Part shown: one piece after another, positions 24,701-34,928 of the stretch
Layout of the letters: each line of letters opens with the position of its first letter
Position numbering within the stretch: the first letter of the stretch is position 1
From: Trichobilharzia regenti
Taxonomy: Eukaryota > Platyhelminthes > Trematoda > Strigeidida > Schistosomatidae
Direction: 5' to 3'
Assembly (NCBI GenBank): GCA_944472135.2
Contig: OX235267.1
Span: 19,885,452-19,949,451, forward strand
DNA length: 64,000 nt
The notes under the pieces: generated by a model
What the model was told of the DNA's origin: nothing
The model's database searches: none
The model's input: only the letters and a program-made list of their open reading frames with translations
Position numbers and translations under genes: made by a program

Positions 24701-27700
24701 TAAAGGTGGTAAAGAGGGAAGGTTGGGCATGAGTTTAGCAACCCCATCCTGTAAAAATAAACACTTCTACAGAAACTTCGAGCCACTAGCCTAAAGCCCT
24801 ATGTTTCACTGGGAACGTGAAGAAAAAAACATCATTAGTTAATATTACTGTATAACACTGATTTATCAAAATAAAATATCATCCACAATAGAGTTATACT
24901 CTACCACAGTGCCGAAGTTTTATAATTATGAGTAACTTCACTTGATGTTGCTCTTTCAACCACTTTACAACAGTACATAGAAACGTGTTTACAATACCTG
25001 TGCACAGGTTAACAACAATGAACATAACTGTTATTCCTCCACAGATCCATCATTACCTAAGGATTTGTTTGGCGATATTTCCAACATGCATTACTCATAC
25101 TTTCATTGTTTATAGGCATGAAGTGTGGTGCAGTCTGTCTGTTTTCGACATAGAACTTTGCACAAATGTGCGGAAGTTCAAGTCACCACATTCCGTGTAG
25201 CACGCGAAGCAAGAGAAGAAAGTACAAGAAAAGCATAATAGAAACAGTGAGCAGAGGTATGAGACAAAGGAGTAATAAAGAAATACAAAACAGTTTCATT
25301 GGAGATCATAAGTCCCAAGGAGTGGATGCATCTGCACCACTGAGAACGATGAGTTTGAGCCATGTCACCAATTGTTTCCAACCATAGATTTTTACCGTCC
25401 CGAGGACCCCAGCCTGGAAGTCTACACCTTCCTACATGGCTTAGACCAACTGTTGTGGATTTCATTGACTGGTGCCAAGTTTTTGTTTGACCGCCGCTAG
25501 CTTTTTTCCAGCCTGACCCTATATCCGCTAACATTGCTCGTCGAGGGAGGCGATGGCTTGGCATACGTAACACATGTCCTAACCATCTCAGTCCTTGTAG
25601 CTTCACGACTTCGTCGATTGATTTCCCCTGTTTACCTAGAACTCTACGCCTAACCTCAATGTTGCTCACCTTATTATGCCACTTTACACGGGAAATAGAG
25701 CGCAGGCACCTATGATCAAAGACAGCTAGTCTTTTCATGTCTTCCACTCTCAGTGGCCAGGTCTTGCTCACAGCCATAAAGGAGGACGGAGCGGACTGAT
25801 GAGCAGTACACCCGCCCTTTGGTCGATAGTCGAACATCTCGTCTACGCCAGAGTCGGCGTAAACTAACAAATGCGAAACGAGCCCCTTGTATTCGTGCTG
25901 AGATTTCGTCAGAGATCAGCCCGTTGGGGCTGATGGTACTTCCCAAATAAGTGAAGCGGTCAACGTGCTCTACCACTTCACTTCCTATTTTTAAACTAGG
26001 CGTCGATTTAGTCCAGTCCTGTAACATCATCTTGCATTTGGCGGGAGCGAATCGCATGCCAAACATTCGCAGATTGCGGCTCAAGGTGTTTAGAAGACTC
26101 TGCATTTTGTCAGCGTCCTCGCTTAGAAGGACTATGTCGTCTGCATATTCTAAGTCAACGAGATTATCCCCTGGTAGGAAGTCAATCCCTGAGTCGCTGA
26201 AGTGAGTTAGGGTTAAGTCCATTAACACATCTATGATGAAGTTGAATAGAAAAGGTGGTGCACAGTACTCTCATGCAGTAGTTTATTTTGTTGTTAACGT
26301 GGTGCCATGTCAAAAAATATGACTACATTCGGTTCGTCGGTAAGGGTCAACGGCTATCAAGCTCCGGTAGTGACCTAAACTAATAAGATTGATAGTGTTT
26401 GCTTTTGATGATACGGCCTCTTGGAATAATAATTGGTGCACAGTACTCTCATGCAGTAGTTTATTTTGTTGTTAACGTGGTGCCATGTCAAAAAATATGA
26501 CTACATTCGGTTCGTCGGTAAGGGTCAAGGGCTATCAAGCTCCGGTAGTGACCTAAACTAATAAGATTGATAGTGTTTGCTTTTGATGATACGGCCTCTT
26601 GGAATAATAATTGGTGCACAGTACTCTCATGCAGTAGTTTATTTTGTTGTTAACGTGGTGCCATGTCAAAAAATATGACTACATTCGGTTCGTCGGTAAG
26701 GGTCAAGGGCTATCAAGCTCCGGTAGTGACCTAAACTAATAAGATTGATAGTGTTTGCTTTTGATGATACGGCCTCTTGATCAGAGGTAACATCCATAAA
26801 CGTTTAAAAATTTTTAAGATATGGTAAAACCATAGGAATGACATTAATATCTGAGATTGTTTAGTACCTAACACTGTCATATGTCCACACAAACATATTA
26901 TACGGGGAAAACTACTAGGTCCTGATGAAAAATCGTCATACTTTCGAGAAATCAGTTCAGAAGGTGGACTATTTCGGACACTATGATTCCAGTCGATCTG
27001 TGTTGGAATTTAACAGCTAAGTCCAGTCTGTTACTTGGTACCGATTATAAGGCCTTCATACACTGCTGTAACCTAAGATTATTTTACATACTCAGTTGAC
27101 AGGTGTGCCATTCCATCCAGGCACTGTGCCGTGTTTCAAGTTATCAACTTACGTTGTAACTGTCTGTCTTTGTTTTTCAAGTATTTAGTGCAAATATTCC
27201 TGTGATAATCACAGGAGATAATTTTGACTAATATACAATCTAAAGTTCAGTAATCATGCATAGACTCGTTGGTGTGCAGGAAAAACAAACCCGGGAAAAC
27301 CAGGAAGGCTGAGAAGGTATATTGATCGTATATCCACTCATTCTGGATCGTAGACATATCTCCCAGCGTCAAATACTTGACATATTTCTTGACCTGAAAG
27401 CGGCATTCAATCCTGTCGACTGGGAAGTGCTGTGGCAATGTTTGATCGCGAAGGGATTACCGAGAAAGTATATGGCACTTATCAAAGCACTTTACTTAAA
27501 TTCACCTAGTCGCATTATGCCTATGGAGAGTTGTCATTCGAAGTGATGACAATCAGTGGCGTCTGCCCGTGTATACCCACTGTCCCCATTTCTATTCAGT
27601 TTCATCATGGATGTACTAATGGGATTGACTTGTTACCAGGGGACTTTATAGAGTTAGAGGTAAGGAAGGTAAGTCCATCGATGAGGTCATGAGACTATGT

Positions 27701-30196
27701 CGATTAAAACAGCTGGGAGACTCATTTCGCATTCCGAACCACCACCTGCCTCAACAAACAATGCTAGCTGACATAAGATTAGATTGGGAAACATTTAAGT
27801 GGGCAGACTGAAACCAACCAACCTTCATGGTTCTTTCTGTTACTATTCTTTCTCGCGCACATTTCTGTCCATTAGTTCTCTCGAATATTTTCCTTTTTGC
27901 CATTCTGTACTGCATGGAGTGTGGCAACTTTAAACTGCTGCACTTTTCTTCTGAGTTGTGTTGAAACTGAATTCGTCAAACTTTTGTGCAGCTACGAAAT
28001 GCAAAGTATTGCAGTTGTTCTTTCTGTTTCTTATTTCCTCTATCGTTCGTATTTATTACGAATTCTACTATTTCGCTTGTGAACTATATTCCTTGACCCA
28101 TTAAAGATGTATCAGAATAAATGTTTTAAGCGCATTTAGTCTAAATAAATCCACTGATTTCGAAAAGGGCTAGCTTCGTACATTTGTTTTCTGCCATTCG
28201 TGCTGTTTCAGAATAGTGCACTGTTGAACAAAGTTCCCACTGTTTACCACATAGGGGTTATAATGAATTTTTAATCCCATTCCACTAATGGCATATATAG
28301 TCGCATTTCTAAAGTCAGAATCCCCAGTATTCGTTTGCGGCACTAGCCTGAAAATGTAGTGTTTTATGGGTCATAGCGGTTGTTAAAGTATTTTCTAATC
28401 TCACCCACACTAGTGTGATGCATTGTAATGGCGCTAAAGGCATACCTCTGACGCAACTCAATTGCCTTCCGTCTCTGGAGGTACTATGCGCGGTTGCGCA
28501 AACATAATTTCATGCTCCCTAGTGATGAGTAGATCTCGCGTCATAGCACAATATACTGAGTGCTTTGCTCTAAGGTAAATTGTAGTTGCACGTAATTTAT
28601 AAGTTGGTTCACTGTGCAGGATCACAAAGTAGCACTACAAACTTTCCATTTTCTTTAAAATCGTTCAAACAGATAATTAACGAATTTCAGAGCATAGCTT
28701 ATCCTTGTGCTGTGTTTCTATTTGGGGAATCTAGGTGGAATCAAATGAAACATCGTAACTCCCATTTTTGCTTTGATTGCAGCAAATTTTGGTTAATGAG
28801 GCGCCTATCTTAGGCTGTTGCTTACTTATTCAGTTTAATACGTCTGATCGTTTTATTTGTTTCATTCCTTTCCTAATTTTTCGGGTTTTATACAATCTTG
28901 GGATCGGCAGGTCTGGAAATAGCTCCCAACGGTATCGGGTTATTGGTGGATCATATGGGTCGTTGCACTGGGGAGGCCTATGTACAATTCACGTCTTCTG
29001 AAAGTCTAGCACGGGCAAAGGAGAAGCATATGGAGAAGATAGGGCACAGGTGCTTATTTTCGGGTTTGGATGGGAGGTTTGGGTATTGTTGTTAATGTTT
29101 TGCGTGATAGTCCGTCGTATGGGATATTTAATATTTATTTACTTAAGTAAACAGCTTGTTGGCATAGAACCAGTCAATTTTGTGAAAACTTGTTCTTACA
29201 CCCAGTTAAATTTTTTCAGATACATAGAAATATTTGAGAGTACGATGATGGAAGCTAATATGATGTTACAGCAGCAAATGGAAATAAATCGTAAGTTGTC
29301 TGATATTTGACTAACATTTAGGAAATCGTGGTTCGACTGGTGGGCCGATGTTTGCTCGTGGTTACTGTGACAACCATCTTAGTCCGATGGGTCACTGCAA
29401 TTTTCCTAGAGGGTACGATGCACCGCCGTTTAGTCCAAATGGTCGGGGTCCCAATAGAGGTCCAGTTCCTGGACGATTCACACCGTATGGGCGGCCTCCA
29501 CATCCTCCTGGGCATTTTGAGTACAGTTCTCCAGCTAGGAGCTTTGAAGGGCTGTCTGCCCTGAAGGGTTCGATTTTCGGATCATCTGGCCATTTTGAGG
29601 CTGATGATCCACAAAGCTTGACAGGGCATTCGGTTCGTATGAGAGGTCTGCCGTATTCCGCAACCAAAGAGGACATTGATCGCTTTCTGGCTCCTCTACA
29701 ACCGGTCGACATCCGGATGCGATTTAATGCCGTAAGTTTAATTCCCAGTTGCATTGGTTATATTTTTGCCGTGTAACTGTCGTACAATATTTTCTTTCTA
29801 GTCTAATCGTCCTACTGGCGAAGCGATTGTGGACTTTGCCAGTCATGACGAAGCGAAGGAAGCAATGAAGAAGGATCGCGAAAAGATTGGGTCTCGTTAT
29901 ATTGAGCTTTTCTTGGCATCCACCCCTAAAGGGATATCTCCATCATTTCGAATGGTACGTTGGATATCATTTGACATATTTGATTATAGAACAATGGTGC
30001 TGTAACTCATAACCGTCGATCACCTCTTGTTTATAATAGTCGGGGTTTCCTGGGTCCACCATACAACAACTATTCGCACCACCAACTAGATTACGATGAT
30101 AGGCATTATGCGGAGGACATGGTGTATAATTCAGCTCCGTATGGGCCCGAATATAATCAAAGATACGATACTTTCCATAGAATGCGGCGGGTGTGA
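21757..30196 (+). CDS. hnRNP F/H-type RNA-binding protein, three quasi-RRMs, 8 coding exons
   Basis: A G-tract-binding splicing regulator of the hnRNP F/H family (nuclear pre-mRNA processing). Exons by GT/AG and frame: 21757-21829, 21868-22023, 22060-22200, 28911-29049, 29220-29290, 29322-29731, 29802-29954, 29990-30196, totalling 1350 nt and 449 residues. qRRM1 (about 3-78) has RIRGLPF and GRRYIEVF. qRRM2 (about 103-178) has RLRGLPY and IGHRYIEIF. qRRM3 (about 298-373) has RMRGLPY and IGSRYIELF. The RGLP(F/Y) and RYIE blocks replace canonical RNP aromatic residues, as known for qRRMs. A Gly/Pro/Phe-rich linker spans 195-290 and a Tyr/Asn/His-rich tail 382-449. The start is at the Met directly before qRRM1; upstream in-frame codons lack homology. 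Human hnRNP H is of similar length. Introns are 38, 36, 6710, 170, 31, 70 and 35 bp. The gene looks intact. Exon ends are inferred, not supported by transcripts. Confidence 0.92.
23440..23890. mobile_element. MITE-like element with diverged terminal inverted repeats
   Basis: About 120 bp at the left end (with ATTTCACCAGTTTCC, then GCTTGATACT) recurs inverted at the right end (GGAAACTGGTGAAAT and GGTATCAAGC). The arms have small indels. The interior contains a 91-codon minus frame without a known domain. No transposase is present. Confidence 0.55.
24250..24905. mobile_element. Foldback (long inverted repeat) element with nested SINE
   Basis: The left arm 24250-24412 pairs with the right arm 24527-24607 plus 24830-24905: GATAAATC and TGTTATACAGTAATA outside, CACAAACTGTTGCTCATAAT inside, then ACTTCATTTATATACATGAG. 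The right arm is split by a tRNA-like SINE at about 24605-24825. There is no coding, so it is non-autonomous. Confidence 0.65.
24605..24825 (+). mobile_element. tRNA-derived SINE inserted in foldback arm
   Basis: GTCGGTGGTATAGTGGTTAG and ACGCTCGCCGATCATGCAC form a tRNA-like head with a damaged B box (GGGGTTAGATC). It shares this head with 16796-16990. It interrupts the right arm of the 24250-24905 palindrome and is therefore younger than it. Confidence 0.6.
25085..26256 (-). pseudogene. SR2/RTE-like reverse transcriptase, 5'-truncated
   Basis: The C-terminal two-thirds of an RTE-clade RT. From 26228 down it reads [13 protein letters not shown], then [10 protein letters not shown] with the catalytic YADD, then [37 protein letters not shown] and VLLYGCE. 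A frameshift near 25720-25790 moves to a second frame with [20 protein letters not shown] and [11 protein letters not shown]. The 3' UTR (25085-25200) contains TTCTATGTCGAAAACAGACA, shared with 36950-37010. RTE elements encode a single endonuclease-RT protein; here the endonuclease and the first RT motifs are missing. It abuts a 178-bp tandem repeat at its 5' end and lies antisense in the hnRNP intron. Confidence 0.88.
26257..26779. repeat. Tandem repeat, 178-bp unit, 2.9 copies
   Basis: Units begin at 26257, 26435 and 26613 with GGTGCACAGTACTCTCATGC. Copies are almost identical; a C/G difference in CAACGG versus CAAGGG was noticed. The third copy ends before the GGAATAATAATT part of the unit. 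It directly follows the 5' end of the truncated SR2-like copy. Confidence 0.92.
27195..27960 (+). pseudogene. SR2/RTE-like fragment with internal deletion
   Basis: Early RT sequence (CACAGGAGATAATTTTGAC block; [17 protein letters not shown] near 27380; [12 protein letters not shown]) is followed near 27620 by a jump from the codons for the 'DVLMG' block to GIDLLPGDF and then to the far C-terminal [11 protein letters not shown]. Compared with 35740-37010, the segment with YADD and the following several hundred bases is missing. The 3' UTR-like tail (CATGGAGTGTGGCAACTT) is retained. Confidence 0.75.
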
Positions 30197-30338
30197 GAGG
30201 ATCAGTAGGGTCTTCATGTAGGTTTCTTATTTGCATACTTAATGATTCTACAGGGGATGAATTATCAGACAGCACGCAAACTCAACGGGAACACTGCTGG
30301 TCTTCAAATAATGCATTGCTAATTCCTTCTAATCACAG

Positions 30339-30344
30339 AATAAA
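30339..30344 (+). promoter_or_regulatory. Polyadenylation signal of the hnRNP F/H gene
   Basis: AATAAA lies 143 bp downstream of the TGA stop (30194-30196), a plausible distance for a short 3' UTR. Confidence 0.6.
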
Positions 30345-30640
30345 CGTTTTAAAATTAACTTGGGCTTCTGAATTGTTATTGATTTCTATTTTGCAAGTGA
30401 ATTAGAAAAGCTAGTGTGTTCCACTAATTTTTACTATTTATTATAATTGTTTCCTTAAGTTCCTCGAAGAACATAGAGCATCAGTCGCACGTCTCCATTG
30501 CGTCCGGTTCTCTGACGACCAACTAACTCGCCGCTTCCCATTCGGGTTCCCCTCGAATGACGCACACATCATGGTCTGGCGTGTGATGTTACTTGATGAT
30601 TTTCTCAGATTATTTCTCCACCTCCATTTCAACTGCAGAT

Positions 30641-31925
30641 TTAATAATAATAATGATTTACTTTATTCCAAAAACAGTACTTGTGATACAGAATGGAATT
30701 TTCAGCATTAATCACAATATTGCATCTAATTTCCTCAAATTATAAATAAAATTAATCACAGAAAATTTTTCACATTTACAATAGAGGTAGTGTTAAAAAT
30801 ATGCAGCATATAAAATGGAAATAGCAATAATAATGATAACAGCTAGGGTAATAATAAGAATACAAGTGAAAATTGCCGTTGGCTTGTGCCACACAGTATT
30901 GTCAATGTGGTATAGAAATCCTAACATGTTTAAAAATATTGAATATAATGTTCTTTCTACATGATATGGTGAAGGAAAAAACATAGGTTACAGCCGTCAT
31001 GGAGATAAGTTGGTGTTTGCAATTATGAGAGTAAAACAGAGAATTAACAGGACCATAAATATAATAGAAGTAATAAAAGTAAAACTTGAAGGTATGTAAG
31101 GATGGATGGAGGAAATTGTTTATTTACTAGATGAAAAAAGGTTAGTTAATTCTTGCCTGAGACTATTTTCATCACATAAAATACATGCCAAGTATGGTAT
31201 CATAGACTTCTTATACTTAGACGTGCGAGCATACAGTTTTATGAAGTTACTCCTTGTTCTACCTGAGGAGATGCAAGGTGAAAGCTGAGGGTAAAGCGGA
31301 TGCTCCAAGTCAGACAAAATCCCTTTAGCAAATTTATTGCACGAAGTCAAATGCCTATCGACAACGACGTTAACTATGTGGTCCACTGGGACACCACTCA
31401 CTCTACTGACAGTCTTCAGTATTCTACGAATTGTGACATAGTCTTTTTTAAGCAAACCAGGAAAGAATAAGGGTGAGCAATAAAGAAGAATAGGTAGGAT
31501 GCAAGAGTTTACGAACTGTAGGATGAGGGGTTGAGTTATACCCGAGTGTCTTAACTTCTTAATGTAAAATGTCAAGCGGAATATTTTACTGGAGATTGCT
31601 AAGACATGGGAAGACCAGGAGAGATCAGAAGAGAGAATGAGTCCAAGATACTTAATTTCTGATTTGATTCCTATATCATTGTCGTCAATTTTACAAGTGT
31701 CATGAGAATAGATGACTTCTTTTAACTGTCGTTTACATCTTAAGCTGAAATCAACAGTTTGACACTTAGAAGGATTCAGTTTAAGACCGTTAGACTCAGA
31801 CCATTTGCTGACTTCCGATAGAAAGCTATTTATTTTAGTACAATCTAGCTGGGAGTTAACAGCCATTGAAACCGTTAAATCATCAGCATACTTCACAAAG
31901 TTTATTTCATCAGAGTGAGGCAAGT
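30641..31925 (-). pseudogene. CR1-like family C reverse transcriptase, 5'-truncated, with (ATT)n tail
   Basis: The minus frame to 31120 begins in LHDLPHSDEINF and continues FVKYADDLTVSMA (intact catalytic YADD), LKLNPSKCQTVDF, KYLGLILSSDLSWSSH, FYIKKLRHSGIT, ILLYCSPLFFPGLLKKD and PYLACILCDENSL. This is a typical thumb and C-terminal region of a CR1-type LINE. The ORF is open over about 270 codons but starts inside the palm, so the copy is 5'-truncated. The 3' UTR runs to about 30641, where a TTA/ATT microsatellite tail ends it, as expected for a CR1/L2-type 3' end. A degenerate sister copy lies at 37775-39060. A Penelope-like fragment is joined directly upstream on the same strand. Confidence 0.88.
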
Positions 31926-32601
31926 CGTGCAAGTTGCACAATTGGTTCCTGCTGAGTTGGTTCGCTCCGAAAGATCTCTGTTGCTGATCTTTTCTGGCCA
32001 TCTGATCTTGCGTAGCAGTATTGAGTATCTCTCCTGGTGACCCTGAACGTGACTGGTTGTTTTTGTGTGTTTTCACACCCTCTAGGCCACTTGAATTGGA
32101 ACTGATTGTTCACTTGACTTGGACTTTGACCCTGTGTGTGAGATTTTCTTCTTATTGTTCGGCAAAATTTCCTCTATCTCGGAGTGTGTCTATTGATTGA
32201 CCATTCACTGGAATACCAGGCTTCTCAAAATTCTCTAGCATTCTTGGTGTTTCCTCTATCTAATAATGGAGAGTTGTCCCAGTCGAATTGATGTTCTTGG
32301 TTGTCTGTATGTAGTGATACGAGGGAGTGGATGTCATGTCTTTTGACGGCCAGCTTATGTTCATGGATACGAAGACGAAGGGAACCTCCACTTTGGCAAA
32401 TGTAGTGTTTTTCGCAGTTGTTACAATTTTGTAGATGATGTTGGTTTTATTTTCTTTCGTTTTTGAGTCTTTTGGTTGACATAGAACTGAGTGAAGTGAT
32501 TTTGTTGGCTTGTGTACGACGTCAGTTCCCAAAGGTTTGAAGAGTTTTGTGGTGATTTCTGAAATGTCCTGTATGTTTTGCTTCATATTTTTGTTATTCA
32601 T
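31926..32601 (-). pseudogene. Penelope-like element, GIY-YIG endonuclease region
   Basis: From 32601 down, the frame reads HKPTKSLHSVLCQPKD, KTNIIYKIVT, then in a shifted frame CEKHYICQSGGSLRLRIHEH, KLAVKRHDIHSLVSLH, and a GHxFDW-like EHQFDWDN block. This is the organisation of the C-terminal GIY-YIG nuclease of Penelope-like elements (Y-I-x-Q-S-G, then R-x-x-x-H-E-H). The frame changes within the domain and contains stops. It runs into the CR1 family C copy at about 31925 without a visible boundary motif. Confidence 0.7.
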
Positions 32602-33040
32602 CTCTGTTATTCATCTTCTTTGCTTTTGTTTTGTATTCCATAATGAGAGAATGTCTCAACTGGATCTTCTGGAAATGTGTGCAGATTTCTATGTCGAAGG
32701 CAGTCACAGATTTTGAAGGTAGTGGGATCTACACTTAAGTTAAAGAAATATACATGTACGTGGAATTCTTTACAAAATACAATAGGGTTTAATTTAGATA
32801 TCAAAGACATGTAGTTGATTTAATGGATAAAGAGATCACTATCTCAGTAGTACGTAGCTCAAATTCCAAGGTGAATGTTTTCGTGAGAGAATTAGTTGTA
32901 GGCTATAATCGAAGGATATGAGAAACTATAAAACCTTGGGGCCAGCTAAAGAGGGCAGCAAGAAATTGGACAAAGTGAAGGTATGCTGCAAAGCCCTATA
33001 TTGTACTTGGTACCCAAGGGAACAAAAATATTTTATGATG
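32602..33040. other. No gene recognised; possible relic of an SR2 3' UTR
   Basis: GCAGATTTCTATGTCGAAGGC near 32685 weakly resembles the SR2-like 3' UTR motif. Otherwise nothing is identified. Confidence 0.25.
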
Positions 33041-33253
33041 CAGAAAGACTGAGCGAAGAAATACTTACTTTTCAATTAGATCCTCATCTCTGTCTTTACT
33101 CTAATATATATAGCACTTTCATTACGATACAAACATATCGCCACTTGATTGGTAAACTGTTGTGTATTGTAATAAAAATGCTATATATATTAGAGTAGAG
33201 ACAGAGATGAGGATCTAATTGAAAAGTAAATATTTCTTCGCTCAATCCTTCTG
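33041..33253. repeat. 213-bp near-perfect palindrome
   Basis: The axis is at 33147. The outer 75 bp pair with only four mismatches and no indels, and pairing continues more weakly into the middle. Both ends carry CAGAAnGAnTGAGCGAAG. Most mismatches would be G-U wobbles in a minus-strand transcript. It is a foldback element or long hairpin RNA source. Confidence 0.85.
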
Positions 33254-33280
33254 TTTTCTAAATGTCTAAATGGGGTTTTT

Positions 33281-34286
33281 TTTCTATATTTTATAATACA
33301 CTGTAATCAAAATATCAGCTGATTACTAATGTATCACCGTTAAAGACTATTTAATATGAAAGTATACTCTACCAGTGCTCGGATTTCACACTAACGTTCA
33401 TGTTATTCAAAGTATTCTATCTCATAGTGATCAATAAACAAGAATGTAAGCTGGACTCCTCATCTGAATACTCTACATACAGTGATATTTATATTTATAT
33501 ATACCACTAGAATTAAATTGAGAAATATGAGACGTATAAGTAAATTAACTACACTAAATGAGTCATGCAAAACATTTATGAATAGTTTTCACGTCATGTT
33601 CAAATAGATGAGGGATTAAAATTCAGATAATGAATTACGCTTCAGTTACACCACTTAGATAAACAATTAGTTATTAGATAAGGAACGTGAATATATCAGA
33701 TATTACATACTAAATAATATTGGTAAAAACAGTAATAATAATAAAACCATAAGATAATGGCACTGACAAATGCTAGTTTTAAATGAACTTAAAATAATAT
33801 GAGACAAAATAATAATAATGTTTCGTAAGACACATTACAATGATAGATTCAAATTGACCATCATTGGTCTCCATACACAAAGACTGGGTTTATAGGTGTC
33901 GTAGATACTGGAAGATCTTCCTTTCGAATCACAACCTTCAAAAGTCATCTACTACCAAAGGACATAAGAGATCTTTACGCAAACTGCAAAAGGACACCAT
34001 TGTTGTTTTGTATTCTGATAAAGGACAATGGTAATGATGAACGAGTTGGATTATATAAAAAAGTACAAGAAATTTTTTTTGATGAATACAAGTTTGGAGT
34101 TGGTATTAATACCAAAGATCAAACATTTTTTTGACCAATCTGAGCTAGAAGACTTTAAGTAATATGAACGTTAATGTGGAATTCGAGCACTGATGGAGTA
34201 TATTTCAATACTAAATAATCTTAACGGTGATATATTATTAGTAACCAGCTGATGTTTCGATTACAGTATGTTATATATTGTTACTA
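33281..34286. mobile_element. 1-kb element with 155-bp terminal inverted repeats
   Basis: 33281-33435 matches the reverse complement of 34132-34286 (ACTGTAATCnAAAnATCAGCTG, TATCACCGTTAA, CAnTGCTCG and CTAACGTTCAT blocks), diverged by roughly 15-20% by eye. The interior contains a 95-codon open stretch but no recognisable transposase, so it is probably non-autonomous. No clear target-site duplication is seen. Confidence 0.65.
33847..34134 (+). other. Unrecognised open stretch inside the TIR element (possible captured fragment)
   Basis: Ninety-five codons, closed by TGA at 34132-34134, without a Met start. Composition is protein-like: GFIGVVDTGRSSFRIT, then a helix-like PKDIRDLYANC, then VGLYKKVQEIFFDEYKFG. 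A possible 3' splice site (TTTATAG) lies at its 5' side. I do not recognise the family. It could be a captured exon or remnant of a transposon gene. Confidence 0.35.
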
Positions 34287-34669
34287 TTCCTTTTGGTTCC
34301 GAGTAGGACATGGGGTTTCAATAGCACATCTTCACTTTATGCTATTAACCACGTAGCCTGGTGCCCAACATATATGGCATTTTAATCATCATATGTATTT
34401 CGACTGAATATTCTTATTCAACATTTCAAACGCGATAAAGTTTGTGATATAGCCTTCAGTGATGTTTTCAGTTTATAAACTTCTGAAAACTACAGTTTTT
34501 AATTTTGACTAGCAATTATATTTAGAATATTATGGGGATAGGTGAAAAAGCAGTATATAAAGTACTATATGTACGACAGTATCCATGAATATAATTCATG
34601 ACAGAAACATTCGATGGAGCTTTGTACACATACTGATTTCCTATTTCATGAATAACCTCGAATATACGT

Positions 34670-34928
34670 TCAGTGCTTGACCAATTCTTCACGGTTCAAC
34701 TCAAATAGTCTAAGTGTTAAACGTTGGTTCATTTTGGCGAATTTTTCTGTACACTTATCAACACATTCAGTCTGTAGGAGAGAGAAAATGAAAAATGTAG
34801 CTATTATATAATTATTAATATCATACCTCTTTCTCATTCAATTTGCGTGCAGTGAAATTATTAACACATCGATCAAAACATACTGTACTACATCGAACAT
34901 ACAGTTCCGATGTCTCTTTGATTTGCAT
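34670..34928 (-). CDS. Small Tim chaperone, Tim9-like (twin CX3C), two exons visible
   Basis: Small Tim proteins form hexameric chaperones in the mitochondrial intermembrane space that escort hydrophobic precursors. Exon 34928-34827 encodes 34 residues with QIKETSELY and the first CX3C (CFDRC), then NNFTARKLNEKE. A 55-bp GT-AG intron follows (34826-34772). Exon 34771-34670 encodes TECVDKC (second CX3C), KFAKMNQRLTLRLFEL and ends at TGA. Fifteen residues separate the two CX3C motifs, matching the Tim9 spacing. The total of 67 residues is slightly shorter than usual. The ATG follows directly after a 3' splice site (TTTTCAG), so a 5' exon or a spliced-leader junction is likely. The left edge of the 15.5-kb duplication (34768) lies three bases inside exon 2. 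Tim9 versus another small Tim is judged on spacing only. Confidence 0.82.

Larger units (their letters stand above)
22201..28910 (+). other. Intron 3 of the hnRNP F/H gene, repeat-filled
   Basis: It splits qRRM2 after the VFFNG residues (donor GTAAGC, acceptor TCGGCAG). It holds a MITE-like repeat, a foldback element with a nested SINE, two SR2-like fragments and a 178-bp tandem repeat. The remaining parts (22201-23430, 23900-24240, 26780-27190 and 27970-28910) show no gene. Confidence 0.8.
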
